64,000 bases of DNA from Todiramphus chloris collaris (lineage: Eukaryota; Chordata; Aves; Coraciiformes; Alcedinidae). How positions within the stretch are numbered: the stretch's first letter is position 1; each line of letters begins with the position of its first letter. The position numbers and the translations under genes are program-made. Positions 1 to 13,354 of this stretch are shown in pieces. Location: positions 7,132,767 to 7,196,766 of the forward strand of contig JANVCC010000011.1 in assembly GCA_025345505.1 (NCBI GenBank), given 5' to 3'. Under the pieces are notes generated by a model. It was not told the DNA's origin and ran no database searches. It saw nothing but the letters and a program-made list of their open reading frames with translations.

Positions 1-2766
1 TTTTTGTGTCTGTTTTGATTATTACGCACCAAGAAGAATACAGAAGAGGCAGAGAAACCTCAGTTTCTCCTCCAGTGATCTAAAGTTTGGAAAACATGAT
101 TTATTTTAAAAGATGAATTGTGGTTGGTTACTTCAAAAAAAAATAAAGAGGGAATGCGGTGACTGTCTTTATATATGTACAAGACTGCTGAAAAGAGGAA
201 GAGAATAGTCTGTTTTTGCTGGCTGTGATAGAAAGGATAAGAGATAACAGAGCAAGATGTTTCTTCTTACAATAATAAATGAGATCACGGATGAATTCGC
301 TTAGTGTGGAAGGAAATCTTAAGAGAGAAGCAGTGAAAAGATTCCTTGGTGAGGCTACAGATTGTCTATCCTTTCCAATCCATAGGAATATATTTTTGGA
401 TAATACAGGTATTATAACTTAGGGAAAGGAATATTTGACTTCCTTGGTCTCTTCCACTTTTTTATGCACACCAGTGGCCGTCATATTGTGAAATATTTGA
501 TTAAATAAGCTGTCCAAGACAATAGCTAGTAAAGTTTTAGGAGGAGAACTTTTCTGCGCTTTGTTGAATGTAGCTTGAAAGGTATACCTGGAATTTTTTT
601 TTTCCAAATTACAGCTGTGCTGCAGAAATCACCATGTCTGGTAGAATGTGTTTGAGTGGGGAGAAGAGGGCAGGGAATGCATCAGGGATCCAGGCAGGCA
701 GGGCCATCTCTGAAAATTAGTAGAGGGAGAAATGTGACTCTCTTCACCACACTGAATTAAAAGTGTTCTTCCACAATTTCTAGTTGTAGAAATGTAACAG
801 GAAATGTAACTGCTTTGGGAGAAGAGAGACAACAGAGAGCTCACTTGATCCTCAAAGTTTGGGACTGTGAGTTGGTTGTTGTCTTATCACATATGTGAAT
901 TCATCTCTGATTCCCTTCAGTAAGACTTAGGACGTCCCTTGGAAGAGTACTCTATGGACCTACCCAGAGTCCTGGGGGAGGCAATCTTCCCATCTCTGTT
1001 ATCATATAAAGCAGAAAAGAATAGAGAGGGTCATTAAACTGCATTCCCCCTATTTAGAGACACAAAAATCCCTTCAGCTTTTTCCTAATCATAAGTGGGA
1101 CAAACATGTTAGTGCTTTCAGAATAAACACCTAATTCAATGTCACATCTTCTTGACTTGTATTTTCTGATTGACTACAAACATCATTTACTGCTAGGAAT
1201 CATTTATTGACCTGAAAACCAGAAAATTTGCTTTGTTCCAAACAGTTTTGTTCCCAGGGGCCTTTTTGTCCAACCTCCCCACCAAAATGTCCAAAAAAGT
1301 GCTGAAAGCGTAGCAGTCGCAGTCACCAAGATCATCTATAATCTCTTTCAGCATTAAAGATAAAATCTTAATATCTAAATGATGCTATTTGAAGCTTAAA
1401 AACGTTTTAGAAAGAGACTTAATCTAAGTCAACCTCTATGATACCTAAATATGACTGATGCTTGGGAGTCAAATGTCACAGGGAATAAAAGCAAAGCAGT
1501 CTTTATTTTCTGAGTTCATATAAATTGTCTTCTTTGAGGTTATCAGGTTCTCTGAGATTAAAAGTGATGACTGTCCTCAGTCAGTAGCTCCAGCTGTCAC
1601 TAGCATTCCTGGCAGCTCCAGGGTTAACTAAATTTTGCCACTCATTCTGCTGGGTGAAGTTTTGAGATGGATCATTTTCCTTGCACGGCTCATACCGTGA
1701 TGCTCAGTTGCTGGCATCAGCGCTATGAGCCAGCAGTGGTAAGTGGTTGGGATAAGCATGGAAAGCATAAATACTCTTCAACATTCACATGGACTCCTGT
1801 CATTTTAAAGTGACTACATACTAGCATGGCTTAAGGTGATCTTTGCTGAACCCAAGAGATGGAGAGCTCTTTTGAGTTGGAAAGTTCAGAACTGTTTTCA
1901 CTGTGGAGGGATTATGATATATTCTATACATCGTGCAACTTTCACGGTATCTTTCAGGTTGCCATGTTAAAAACAGCGTGTTAAATTGAGCTTGCTTAGT
2001 GTTGCCTCTGGAAGGCAAACGCTTTGATTGATAGCTATCAAAAGACACTAAAAGACAACAAAATCAAAATGGCACACGATGTTGTACATCTCCCTTGATG
2101 TAGATATTTTCCTATCAACACTGTTGGGAAATACTTCAGTAACAGAGGTATGAATCTTGGTCTGTGGAAGTATAGTTCTTCTCATTTTATTGGAATCTTT
2201 CCTTTTCCAGCATAATGAATTTTCTCAGTATGTATTATAATGTCTATCTTGAGTTATTTTCAAAATGTACGCTGTAATGGTGCTTGCCCAGGCAGTTATA
2301 ATTTGCTAATGCTTCTTTCTGGCTGCCAATCCCTTATACATCTGATTTCTGCCTTCAAAGCAGCAGGAAGGCTCAAAAGACTGTGTAAGAGATCTGAGGA
2401 CTTTATTATTAAAGAATAAAAAAGGGAGTATTCAGATAATTTTCCTTTACAAAAAGAAAAGGTTTCTCCAATTGTAAAATGAGTCCACTTACTCTCTGTT
2501 GGAAGGTTTTGTCCTCACATTGTGTTGATGTGTTACCCCTGATGTTACTCCTGATCCTCCCAGGCCATCCTTGTGGCAGGTGTTACACACTGGTTGAAAA
2601 CTTCACCAAGCAGCCTTGATGTTTATCACTGGAGTTTCTGCAAATTTCTGTTGGATTGCTCAGATGTTATTCCATCAACTGTGGGACAACAAGGAAAACA
2701 AGAATTAAGGACTAAGTACTCCAGAATACATAAAGTGAGAAGGGAGTCAATATGAAAGAGCAATAT

Positions 2767-2858
2767 AGAAAGGAAGACAGTAGGAAGAGGGGAAAAATAA
2801 GATCATGTCATCAGAAAGGAAGACAGTAGGAAGAGAGGAAAAATAAGATCATGTCCTC
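2767..2858. repeat. 46-bp direct tandem duplication
   Basis: Two adjacent copies, 2767-2812 and 2813-2858, begin agaaaggaagacagtagg and differ at only two positions (gggg/gagg and tcatc/tcctc). The sequence is purine-rich. The near identity implies a recent local duplication, probably by replication slippage. Confidence 0.9.
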
Positions 2859-5800
2859 AGACAGGACAAAAAATAGAGGAATATACTAGGAAAATAGTAG
2901 CTGCAATGAAGATGATAGGTTTACAAGCAACAATGTTATATTTACAGACCGAGGAAGCATATTTTAGTGTCTCTCATATATTTTTTTTTTTAATACACTT
3001 TCTTCCATCCTCTTTTTCTGGTACTTTTCTGCTAAGTTATACCTCTGTTTTGTCTCAGAATGCCCTGTTCACCTCCACTGAAACTGGTGAATTATGCAAT
3101 GCTCAACTTGCAGATAATTGTAGTATACAGTAACTTGTATAGTGCAATGTCCTGTAACACATATTTAATGCACACATATAGGTAACCACAGTTGAAACAA
3201 TTCTTTCCCCTTCCAACTTTTTTTTTCTCAAAAACTTGCATACAGAAGCGTGGCTAGGGAGAACAGCATTCCCATATCTTTAGGAATTCATTTTCAGGTG
3301 ACATTGAGGGCCACTGGGAACCTAATACTTGTCAATTGCTCAAAAAAAACTCATTTATGATGCCATATGATGTCATGTATGATTTGATTAAAAATGCACT
3401 ATTTTTTAAAGTGTCTCGGAACAAAAGCACACTTCTCTTTAATGCTTCTATTGAAAAAAAAAAAAAAAAGCCATTTTCATGGAATTAAGGGTATGGGTGG
3501 AAAGGTTTTGATTATACCATGATTTCTTATAATCTTATTTCAGTTCAAAGAATTCATAGTACTTTGTTCAGAAGAGTGTTTTAAAATAACTGATTAGAGC
3601 AAAATGAACAGTCAGGAGGAGTCTTATACTGCACAAAATAAAGATTTGTAAAATATAATTTAATTAATGTTATTTTAGTCGCAGTTTTATTTTGAATATT
3701 ACATTGTTGGCTTTTTTGGAAGGGCAGTGCAATGACTGTGCTTTTATACATATTTGAAGAAATCCACATAATAGAAAACTTGCAGTCTCTGCTCAATAAA
3801 TGAACACCTACATGTAAATCCTATCCACATAGACTTAGAAAGTCCAGCAATTTGGGTGAATATGTGTTGGCAGACTACAGCACTGGTTGCTATAGTAGCT
3901 AATCCTTAGACTATATACTACCAGTTTATAATAGGCATATATTAATTCATCTGCTCTGAATCGCAGAAAGGAAAGCTCCATGTATAAGCTGAAACCGGCT
4001 ATTATGGAAAGTAGGAAGTTTCTGATGACTGATTGATGATAAGTTGAGGATGAAGTTTGCTGTCTGTGGAGATAAATGTCAAAATGTTATTTTCTGAAAC
4101 AATAATTTCAGACAATCAGAAGTTATTGCTGTGATTTCTCAAAGCAGAACATGGTGTTTTTCATAACTTGAGGTTTGCGTAGCTCACAACAGAAGGCTGC
4201 TGATCTCTTACTGTCATTTCTGTATTTATTGATTGAAAAAAGGGAATGAAAAAGGGAATGAGAAGGACATCTAAGAAATGCAGCTGCATTGTCGTGTACT
4301 GTCATTAAGATGGAATATTGAAACTTGTGTAAAGTCATGGAAGACCTTCAAGAAGGGTCCTTTTGTTTGCAGAGCCCTTTGTTCTATCTCATTAATGAAA
4401 TTCTAGTCTCCGAAATTACAGCTATTTACTCTTCTTTCCTCATGAAACACATATCCTGTAATTTATTCAGTATTTTTGACATGATATTTCAAAGTACCTT
4501 TATTTTCTTTTAAAAATGTGGTACCAGTGCCATATCAGTTTCTCATTTAACCACCTAAGCTCCCTTTTGTACTTAAGCAACTACTTGAAAGATATTCTTG
4601 CCTTTTAATTCCATTCTCTTTTTCTACTGTAAGATAAGCAATGTAATAGTCAGTGTTGCTATTATAGGGATTTCGTATCAAATAAGCTTCTCTTTTCTTA
4701 CGAAGATTGTTTTTAATTCTCTTACATATGCTGTAGAATTACAGGAGTCCATTAAAAGTACTCTGCTATTGAATTATTAGGTAATAAATTAGAAGAAAAA
4801 AGCAGATGAGAATTTTTATCATGTTTATGTATGCTTTTTTTACTGTCCTTATATAAACAACTCAAAGTTAGTGGTTCAAAACACTGTTTTGGTAACTGTC
4901 ATGAAACTTGATTTCTGAGGTATTTTGGATGACCTGGTGAGTAGTTGGAAACATTCAGTCTCCTAAGAAAGCTATAAATATCAGTTTGTTTTATTTACTA
5001 TGAGCAAAAGTAAAACATGGTATCACAGGAGGGGGTTATGGATGAGAAGATAACCTTATTGGTTAACTCTGACATTTGTGTGGCAGAGTACTGCCTTTTG
5101 AGTTCCATAGGCTTAGTTCAGATGCAGATATGGGTAGAAAAGTTGACATAATCTGTCTTCTATTTATATACCAATTGTATAAAGAGTGAAAAAAAATTTA
5201 ACTTTTTTACTTTGCTGAAACACATTTATGTTTTCTCTCTCATGTTCTTTTACCAGACTGCCACTATATTTCCCCTTTTTCTTTTTTTGTCCCTTAAAAC
5301 TTGCTATGCCATGTAGCATTGTTTTTGGTTTGGTTTGAAGGAAGGTTGCTCCTGAGTCTTGTAGAGCTGTGGTCTTTGCTTTCTGCTATATTCACAGGAG
5401 AGGGAGACTGATCTCCCCAAGCTCATGTTGTGTATCCATGTCTATCTCAAAATGGATAGAGTTAAAGGTGTGTCTTAAGCATATTTTTTTAAGTGCAAGA
5501 GTTTGAGGTTATTAGACTTTCATACAGGTAAGAAAAAATATCTAGACTTACAGATAATAAAAAGAAAGTGTGTATTAGGGTGAAAAACTGCAGTGTCCAG
5601 CAGGATTATAGTGGGTATGTTTAGAAGGTTCAGGAACCTCTCCTGAACAGTGTTCTGGTATCTTCATACGGTGATCTGTGGCGGCTGCTGTAGGACATCC
5701 ACAAGCACTTATTTCTATTTCTGTGGTTTTATATTTGCAAGTACACATCACTGTTTCTCATCTGTTAATTTGGGTACTGTGGGAGGAATGGGACAATAAT

Positions 5801-8053
5801 GGTATTCCTAAAATTAAAAGAAAACATTTCTGATTTTCAGTCTAGCGTTAAAGAACCTTGCAACTATTAGATCTTTAGCATTCCTACAGTGCCTGTTGTA
5901 AATAGATCTTCAAGATTCATATAAAATTTTAGGCACCTGTTTGATATGTTTAGGTTAGGAAATATGAGGAAAAAGATGGATGAATCAAGAGGACAGTTCC
6001 CATCTTGTGTGGGCTTAATTTATGTTGCAGAGCTGCCTCTCTCAACTGATGATTGTGCTCTGAGCTTATTTGCACAAGTCTAGGTGGACTACATCTAGAC
6101 TAGTGTCTTTCCTTAAATTTACCTAGAATCATACTAAAATAAGTCTGAGAGGTGATAAGTGTTAGGAATTCATTAAATGTTGAGAGGTCATGGAACTTAC
6201 TGTGCATACATGGCTTGCATTGTGCTACTTAATGAAAACATTTTTTAGTTTTAATATGAAAAAAACCCAGTGTTGTGTTCTGATAATAAGAGTGAAAAAG
6301 AGAGGGGACATACCTATATATGAAGTATATATTAACATTGATTTTTCTGGGTTATCAGCAAAGTCTTTGGGTGGGAATGACAGGAAAAAGGCACCACAGA
6401 ATTAATTCTTTCTTACGGGGAAAAATTACATCAAATATTTGAAAGCCTCCTTCTGAATTCTAAACACATTTTTTTAAAATTTGTGCAGTGATATAAAATA
6501 CAAAACTACAGTGAACTTTTTTATCTCTTTAGTCTTTATCAAGAGTAAACGTATACTTCTAAAACACCCTAGAGATGCATCTCATGAATTCAGAAAACAA
6601 ATTTGCTGTTACTTTGTTTTTATCTTTCAAAAAATACATGACTATGTTATAATTGACTTGTTACTGAATTTCACATGCATGTTTGGTAATGTTCACCTGA
6701 TGAACATCATATTTTTTGCCAATTTGGTAATAGCATTGAAAGTATTCCTTCAAATTAGGCATCTGTCAAATAATGTTCCGTTTACTAAGATTTTTTCCCT
6801 GATGCTGTATACATTTTCTTGAGAAAGTACGTGATAACAATGTAGTAAGTTGTGGAGTGGAATGTAACATTGAATATTCATTTTTATCTTCTGAATATAT
6901 GTGTTTGTGATAGTGAAATGTTATTAGAGCAGACTTATTTTAGTCTTAAGATACCAGGAGTTATCAGACTACTTTCCTGAAAATATCCCAAGAGAAAACT
7001 TTTGACATTTTGGTGACAGTTGTTAATCGCTCGATGCCTGTTGTATTTACATTTTCTTCAGAGGAAATGCATACCATATCAGTCTTTATTCCTTGTGCTC
7101 ATTATTTTACTGTCAGCCATGGTGTGGCTGTCACACCAAGCCAAGCAATGTTGAGAAGCCCATGTGTGTCTCTGGGTAGAGGTTACAGAGTGCACATCTG
7201 TATGCATCATAGGAAACAAAGCAAGCATTAGCATCTGTATTGGAAGATTTAGGTGTTCAAAGGGATAAGCATAAATATCTTTCCAATATCTCAGACACTC
7301 CTTTTGATAGTAAGTTTTAGGAGGAGAGAAGCATCTCTTAGAAATCAGAGCAAATGTTACCTGGTGCCATCCTGATGCCAAGCCATGCCGGTGCCCAGTG
7401 CCAGGCTCTGCCTCACTCTGTCCCAGCCAGCAGCTCCACAGTCTTTCCTGCAAAGTTGGCAAGAGGATAGGAAAGGTGAGATAGAGTGTATGACAGCAGC
7501 AGTGTCATTGTTAGCAGAGACACACAATTTGTGTCGCTTTCCCCTTGTCACAGTCAGTTGTTAGCAGTGGTGGTGGGAGCCACAGGGAGGGAAGGGGCTG
7601 GGGGGAGGCTCTGGCCGAGCGCTGCCTGTGGTGTGGAAAGGGATGCTTCTCTCGAGTGCCTCTCAAAATGTTTTCTTCTTTGAAGCCCTCTCTCTCCTTT
7701 GACTGTATACACTTGAGGATGACTGATGGGCTACGATGAGCTCCAAAAATTGGCTGCTTCCTCTTTACCTGCTTTTGTTATCAGATGCACTGCCTGACCA
7801 GAGAAGAAAAGAGAAACATGAGGAGGGGAGACTGGAAAGTGTCCACAGTGAAGGAGTAAGAGGCCAAGCAGGACAGAGTTTTCACAAGCCATGAACCAGC
7901 TTTAACTAGAGAAACGGGCAAACATTGGTGATTGTATTATTAGGGCTGTAGTGCAGCTTTGTGTCTTCAGTTTTATTAAAGCTCTTCAGAGAGAGTACTT
8001 ATTTAAAAGCATGTTGAATCATACAGGTGCCTAATTTACAATTCACCAGGTCA

Positions 8054-8180
8054 CTGGTTTTTTGGGGGTTTTTTTTTGGTGTGTTTTTCTTTTGTTTGTT
8101 TGGGGTTTTCTTTGGTTTTGGTTTTTGGTTTTTTTTTGGTTTCTTTGTGGGTTGTTTTTTTTTTAGTTCTTTGGTTTTAG
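8054..8180. repeat. G/T-only low-complexity tract
   Basis: About 125 bp made almost wholly of T and G on the + strand, with repeated units such as ggttttttggg and tttggttttggtttttgg. It contains many GG and GGGG runs separated by T-runs, so G-quadruplex or slipped structures are possible. No periodic unit is maintained throughout. Confidence 0.8.
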
Positions 8181-10470
8181 TTTATTTCTGCCTCTTGATC
8201 TAATGTAGAGATGTTATATACTCTTGCAGCACTCTCTGTCTTCAACTCTGTTTTACCTAAACCTTTGTTATGCTCAAATGATAGCCCAGGGTAAAGGTGA
8301 TCACTGTCCTTTTGGCTTCTTTTAAAAAAAATGTGGATACTACCTCAAATCCCTTTAACCACCTTTCCTGTTAAAGAAGGTTTTCCAGTCTCAGTAGATA
8401 CTAGTTTTGACTTTGTCTTTCAAGTTGAAAAGGTGATAGTGGATTGAAATGAGTAGGCAGGTATTTTGTTGTTGTATTATACTCCTCAAATAAGCTCTGT
8501 ACTTGAAGGTATAAACTAAGATTAAATTAGGTCCAAATGAGGAATATTAACTGTGTGGGCTGAAGTTGGGCTGGTTTTTCATTTTCCCCTGGTTAAATCA
8601 TGCTGCTCCTGATCCTCCAGGGTGCAGAAAGGCTGCAGAGTAGATTTCTTCCTTGTCAGTGAGTAAAGAAAATGCTGTTCTGAATAATTTCTATCTCTCC
8701 TAGATGTTTCTTTTTGTGGTGCCAACTTTTCATAGTGAGGTATGCCTATACATCTCTCCCCTAGTAATCCACACGTCAAAAGTCATGAAGATACTCTTAA
8801 AAGTGGGTGACTTCTCTTTTGTTGAGCTTCACTGCTTTTAAAGAGAAACAAAGCAACTTCTACACTAATCTCAGGTGGCTTACTTTGTTGTTTCCCATGG
8901 ATTATGCAGTACAAATGATTTTATGGCTATACAGGAAGAAAGAAATATATTTTGATAAAAAAATACGTACATGATACAAATGCCAATTTGCATGCTATAA
9001 ACCAGATGAAATAGTGATTTTAGTACTGTGTATACACTATTAAAAATGTAACACAGTAGTCTGTAGGAATAATTAGTTTCTGTTAAGAGTTAAAATGGAA
9101 CACCAGTTGTTGCCAATAGTTCACTGCATTTGCTAAATCAGTAAGCTTATTCGTTTATAGAAAACGCTAACTTTTGAGTGTAACATGAAGAGATTAAATT
9201 TAATTTTCCATGTTTGGTCACTTTTAAACATATGGTACATAGGCTGCTGGAATTTATTTAAACTTGTTCTTTCCAACAGTAAATCTTGTCCTCGTTTTAA
9301 CAGATTGCTTTACATGTAGTTGGATCCAGTTGCACAGCCTCCTCAAGAGAGGAAATGCAGTGCCTACAGACAAGCGGTACAAGAATTACGGCCGTACAAT
9401 AGGGAGTATTTTTCCACCATTATCACTTTTCAGTGGAGATTCTTTTTCAGATACGTAACAGTGACTCAGTGAACCAGGAAGGTGTTTACCTGCAAGGTGA
9501 TCTGGTGGTAATGGGAGAAGTTTTTGAGGGCTAAAATTTCAGGCGTCTCTGTCCAGAGCCATCCCTGAAGGAAGAAAAAGAGGGTCTCCTCCCCTTCTTC
9601 AGGTTTTGTCTGTCAATCACAAAGGGCTTTTGTCCTGCTAGCATATTGATGTGTCTGGGCTTTGGCTGTTTATCATCTTCCTGTCATCCTAAAATGCAAA
9701 ATAAAAGAGAGGAAATAGCTGCTGGTTCTCAGGCTTTGAGAATGAACTGCTTGTGGCTACTGGGGACCTCAGTGTCCCGGCTGCCCTGGAATTCCTTCTG
9801 CGGGAATGTGATGGCTGGCAGTGCCGCACATGACCCACGTGGCTCCCAGCTCCCGAGGCACTGGCCAGAACAAGGCTGATACTACAAGTCAGATGATGAG
9901 AAAGCAATTGAGCTTCACAGAATTGATTTCTTTCTTTGATCTGGAATTAAAATGTCAAGGTCTGCGAGTGGAAGCATAGTACAGACAAGATTTCCGGCTG
10001 CTTTAATCCTGGTGCTAAAAAGATCCATTCACAGGGTGTAGGGATTTTATTTTTGCAGGATTTCAAAACTGTTAGATGTATTTTGCCTGTGTTTATCACC
10101 ATAGGTTTGTAGAAAGTCAGGATTTTTCCTTCCTTTTTAAAAAATATTTTCTCTGCAAGATTTTTCTTGTGTGTATAATATATAGTAAAAAATTGGCATC
10201 TAATTTCTAACCTTTCGCATACATTTGAGACACTTTACATTTTACAGATGGAGTAGTGAGGGAGAAGATTTAAGTAGCCTGTGGAAGGTCATTTGTTGTA
10301 GTGATGCCTTTGAGCCATAGAGTTCCAGTCTAGTTCTTAAATCACAAGGCTATCTCCTGCATTCCTGTTAGAGGACATAATTTAACTTTAAAAAGTGAGG
10401 CATGATACAGCATTGCTGTCAGAGAATTAAGGTAGGAAGTAGTACATAAGCAGCTATATAACAAGATGTA

Positions 10471-10500
10471 TTTTTCTTTTTCTTTTTCTTTTTTTCTTTT
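10471..10500. repeat. (TTTTTC)n simple repeat
   Basis: Pyrimidine-only run of about five TTTTTC-like units followed by cagc. It resembles a polypyrimidine tract with an AG, but no exon-like sequence follows. Confidence 0.8.
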
Positions 10501-11834
10501 CAGCAAAATCAGATACTTTTAGTATATTTTAGCTTTCAGACAAAGGGGGAACATGAATTTCGGTTCCCTAATGGTCTAATTTCTTTTTAACCAGTTTTGA
10601 AAAGAGAAAGGGGAAGGAAAAGTAGCTTAAGAAACAGACTTTGTAACTGTAAAAGTTGCTTTTTTACTTTTTGTCATTACCTTATACAGTTTTTTCCTGG
10701 GCAAATTTACATGTCAATTAGGATTTGAGAGATGAACTTTTCTAATATGCCAAAAGTGAAGTTGATTTGGTGCTTTTGTATTCTTATTTCTTTACTCTCA
10801 CAGCTCTTTGGCTTAATTTATTTTTTTTTCCCCTCCAACTGTTTCCTGTCAGTTCTTCCTGTTTTCCCTGCTGTTTTATTAAAAATAGTTAACTCATTTT
10901 GCTGAGTTGAGTGATATGTCTGTGTAGTCGCTTATTTAATTTAGAAAAACAAAATCTTCCTGATATTAAAGAAAGAATGAAGAGATGCCCTTGAACAGCT
11001 GTTACAAAGCTTTTAAGAACAATCTGTTTATTTACAAAATACATCTAGGAGAGGAGAGTCACACCAAGAAATAAATCATAATTCTTGGAGGATGGATTAG
11101 ATTGCAGAAATCCCTTCTTGTCATTTGAATGTTACCTGAGTTTAGTTAGCTGCAGCAATCCTTTGTAGAGAGAATAAGCTGCAGTTCTTGCAAGACACTA
11201 TCATGATCCTGAAATACAAGTCCTAAAGTGGTAACTCACACTCGTCACATGTTTCTGATTTGATAGTAGTCAGGGCAGAAAATCTCCGTTTCATGAAAAC
11301 CAGAAGGCGATTACATTACATTAGAATCTACATGTTTTGCTATGTATTTTTAAAATAAATAGTCTTTCTGTTTATACAAAAGTTGCACACAAATAATGTA
11401 ACTACTGCACAACTTGAATATATATATATTTGTAATCTAAAGAATACAGTCCCAAATACCTCTTTTAGCAGATGACATTTATATTTCATTTTAGAAACAG
11501 GCATATTTTTAACTACAGGCATTGGAAATACTTGAAATTCTGTTCCTGTGAGCTAATTGCTGACTAGAATAGGAAAATAAGAGCTACTTTGTGGTCAGAT
11601 GCTTGTGGTCTTTCTTTTGGCTTTTGGCCCTGAGATAAAATGTCAGGGAAAACACACTATTGGATAATGGTATCAATCAGTGTATCCTGGACATAATTTG
11701 AAGCCTGTCAAATGTCTGCTACCTTATAAACATTGAATTACATCATTCTTCATCAATCTACCTTCTGCTTATACATTATTTGGTTAGAAGAGTATAAATT
11801 ATGTCATAGATGATTTTCACAGACATGCATCAGT

Positions 11835-11910
11835 TCATAAAGCCTCAATTTCACAGAAGAAGAAACTGCTGCGAAAAAACAACTTCTTCTGTGAAACTGA
11901 GACTTTATGG
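11835..11910. repeat. Inverted repeat forming a 28-bp hairpin
   Basis: Left arm 11835-11862 and right arm 11883-11910 are complementary at 25 of 28 positions around a 20-nt loop. A transcript of the minus strand would pair better: two of the three mismatches become G-U wobbles, giving 27 pairs in a row. The size (76 nt) resembles a pre-miRNA or a short MITE-like palindrome. No flanking target duplication was identified. Confidence 0.85.
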
Positions 11911-12594
11911 GCCATTTCAAATATTCTGAAGAATGAGACATTCTTTATTCTCTTTCGTATGTTTGATATATGGACTAGAAACCATACTGAGGAAAGGTTT
12001 CCAGTCTCATATTTTTAGCCTTAATAATCCTTGCCCCAAACTAACCATATCTGATTAATCTAATAACAAACTGTATTTCAGAATCTTATTCTGCACTTAC
12101 TAACATTAATATCAAACTGCAGGTCTAGTGATCAGGTGAAACTGCGGTGCAGAAATTCAATGGCAAATTTTCAATGGATTTTTAAGAAACTTGTAATCTC
12201 ATGGTGTAAATAAGAGAGTTGTGTAAGTAAATGGTGTTAGGAAAAACATGAATAAACATTAAGTTAAAGCTGTCATATTCATCATTGAGATTTTGCTCTA
12301 AAGAGCAAGAATTAATGCTTTTTAGGTTAAATTTTTGGTTTTTAAAGTACGAAGAATACTTTAGATATTTCAAATAGTAATTTTCTGCTATGTCAGGATA
12401 CTGTGAGAGATTTATTTTATATATAAATTTGAATGGAAACCTATTTAAAGTTTTTCAATGCAACATTAAAATAGTGTTTAGCTCAGGATCATGCAAATGC
12501 CAAACAATTTGAGATGATTCCTCAAATACATTCTTCGAAGACACTTAGAAGAAATAAGATGTTGAATAACAGCCTGCATAGTTATTGGTCAAGA

Positions 12595-12740
12595 ATTAAT
12601 TTTGTCAAGTCAATCTGGCTTCCTTTTGTGAAGATAAGAGGCTTCATTGATTCAGAAGTAATAGAGGATATCATATATCTTCAGTAAGTCTTTAGACAGA
12701 CTCTCATGTGACAGTCTCGTAAGCAAGGTCTTAAAGTATG
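12595..12740 (+). mobile_element. Decayed CR1-like fragment (reverse transcriptase part)
   Basis: The stretch atatcatatatcttcagtaa and following bases (cagactctcatgtgacagtctcg) resembles the CR1 ORF2 region that encodes the FSKAFDTVSH-type reverse transcriptase motif. It is heavily mutated with no open frame. Borders are approximate. Confidence 0.45.
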
Positions 12741-12878
12741 CTGCAGAAAAAAAAAAAAATCCTACTTAACACTGTCTGAAAAACCTGAGCACTGAGTTTA
12801 CTATCAGAGTGGAAGTATTGTCCAGGGATAACTGGCTACATCCACAGACTGCATATGAACTCTAAGACATCATCCTGG

Positions 12879-13349
12879 TGTCCTGAGTTCAGTTTGGGTT
12901 AATTATGATAAGCAGTTGCTGGCCCAAGCAGTTTGTAGGGGCTGCAGCTGGGATGAACCACAGCTGGAATAAACAACTGAATACTTGATACCATACTGAT
13001 GTCATGCACCCTATATAAGGTAAGGGCTGGCCCTGGGTGGAGGCACCTGTTTTCATCTTTCTTCAGCATGTAGCTTCAGTGTAGCTGGAGCAGGGAAAGT
13101 GCTGTCTCAGGTACAGGTAGAACCTATCACTCACCCCGTATATCATTTTATTAGTACTAGCATTAGTACTCTTGTTTTCTTTTCTCTTTGTGTTGTTTGA
13201 TTAAACTACCCTTATCTCAAACCACAGAGTCTCACCTTTTTTTTCTTCCTTCTGATTTTCCCATCCCATAGGAGGAGGGGTGGAGGGGGGGATGTGGTGG
13301 GTGAGCAGCTGCATGGTTTTTACACTCCAGCAGCAGCTAAACCACGACA
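12879..13349 (+). mobile_element. Solo LTR of an avian endogenous retrovirus
   Basis: A 471-bp element starting TGTCCTGAGTTC and ending ACCACGACA, flanked by perfect 5-bp direct repeats CCTGG (12874-12878 and 13350-13354). Internal landmarks on the + strand are a TATA box (CTATATAAGG, 13011-13020), an ATTAAA poly(A) signal (13200-13205) and a pyrimidine/purine-rich U5. TG...CA ends and a 5-bp duplication fit the ERVL-like or related LTRs common in birds. No gag, pol or env sequence lies beside it, so it is a recombined solo LTR inserted in sense orientation with TMEM135. Confidence 0.9.
13011..13020 (+). promoter_or_regulatory. TATA box of the solo LTR
   Basis: CTATATAAGG at the end of the presumed U3, about 190 bp upstream of the LTR's ATTAAA signal. 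The arrangement fits an LTR promoter in the + direction. Activity cannot be judged from sequence. Confidence 0.6.
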
Positions 13350-13354
13350 CCTGG

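Larger units (their letters stand above)
1..12594 (+). other. Intronic sequence upstream of first visible exon
   Basis: No coding exon, CpG island or RNA gene recognised. It is AT-rich with simple tracts: an A16 run at 3454-3469, a (TTTTTC)n stretch at 10471-10500, a G/T-rich tract at about 8054-8180 and a 46-bp tandem duplication at 2767. A strong inverted repeat lies at 11835-11910. A moderately GC-rich patch at 7370-7640 has no recognisable content. The region is read as TMEM135 intron because the first exon in the window already encodes residue ~170; it could also be partly another, unseen transcript. Confidence 0.6.

Noticed and set aside
7079-7739. Cluster of overlapping frames in a GC-richer patch
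   Set aside because: Frames on both strands overlap with no recognisable protein or splice structure; explained by local base composition.
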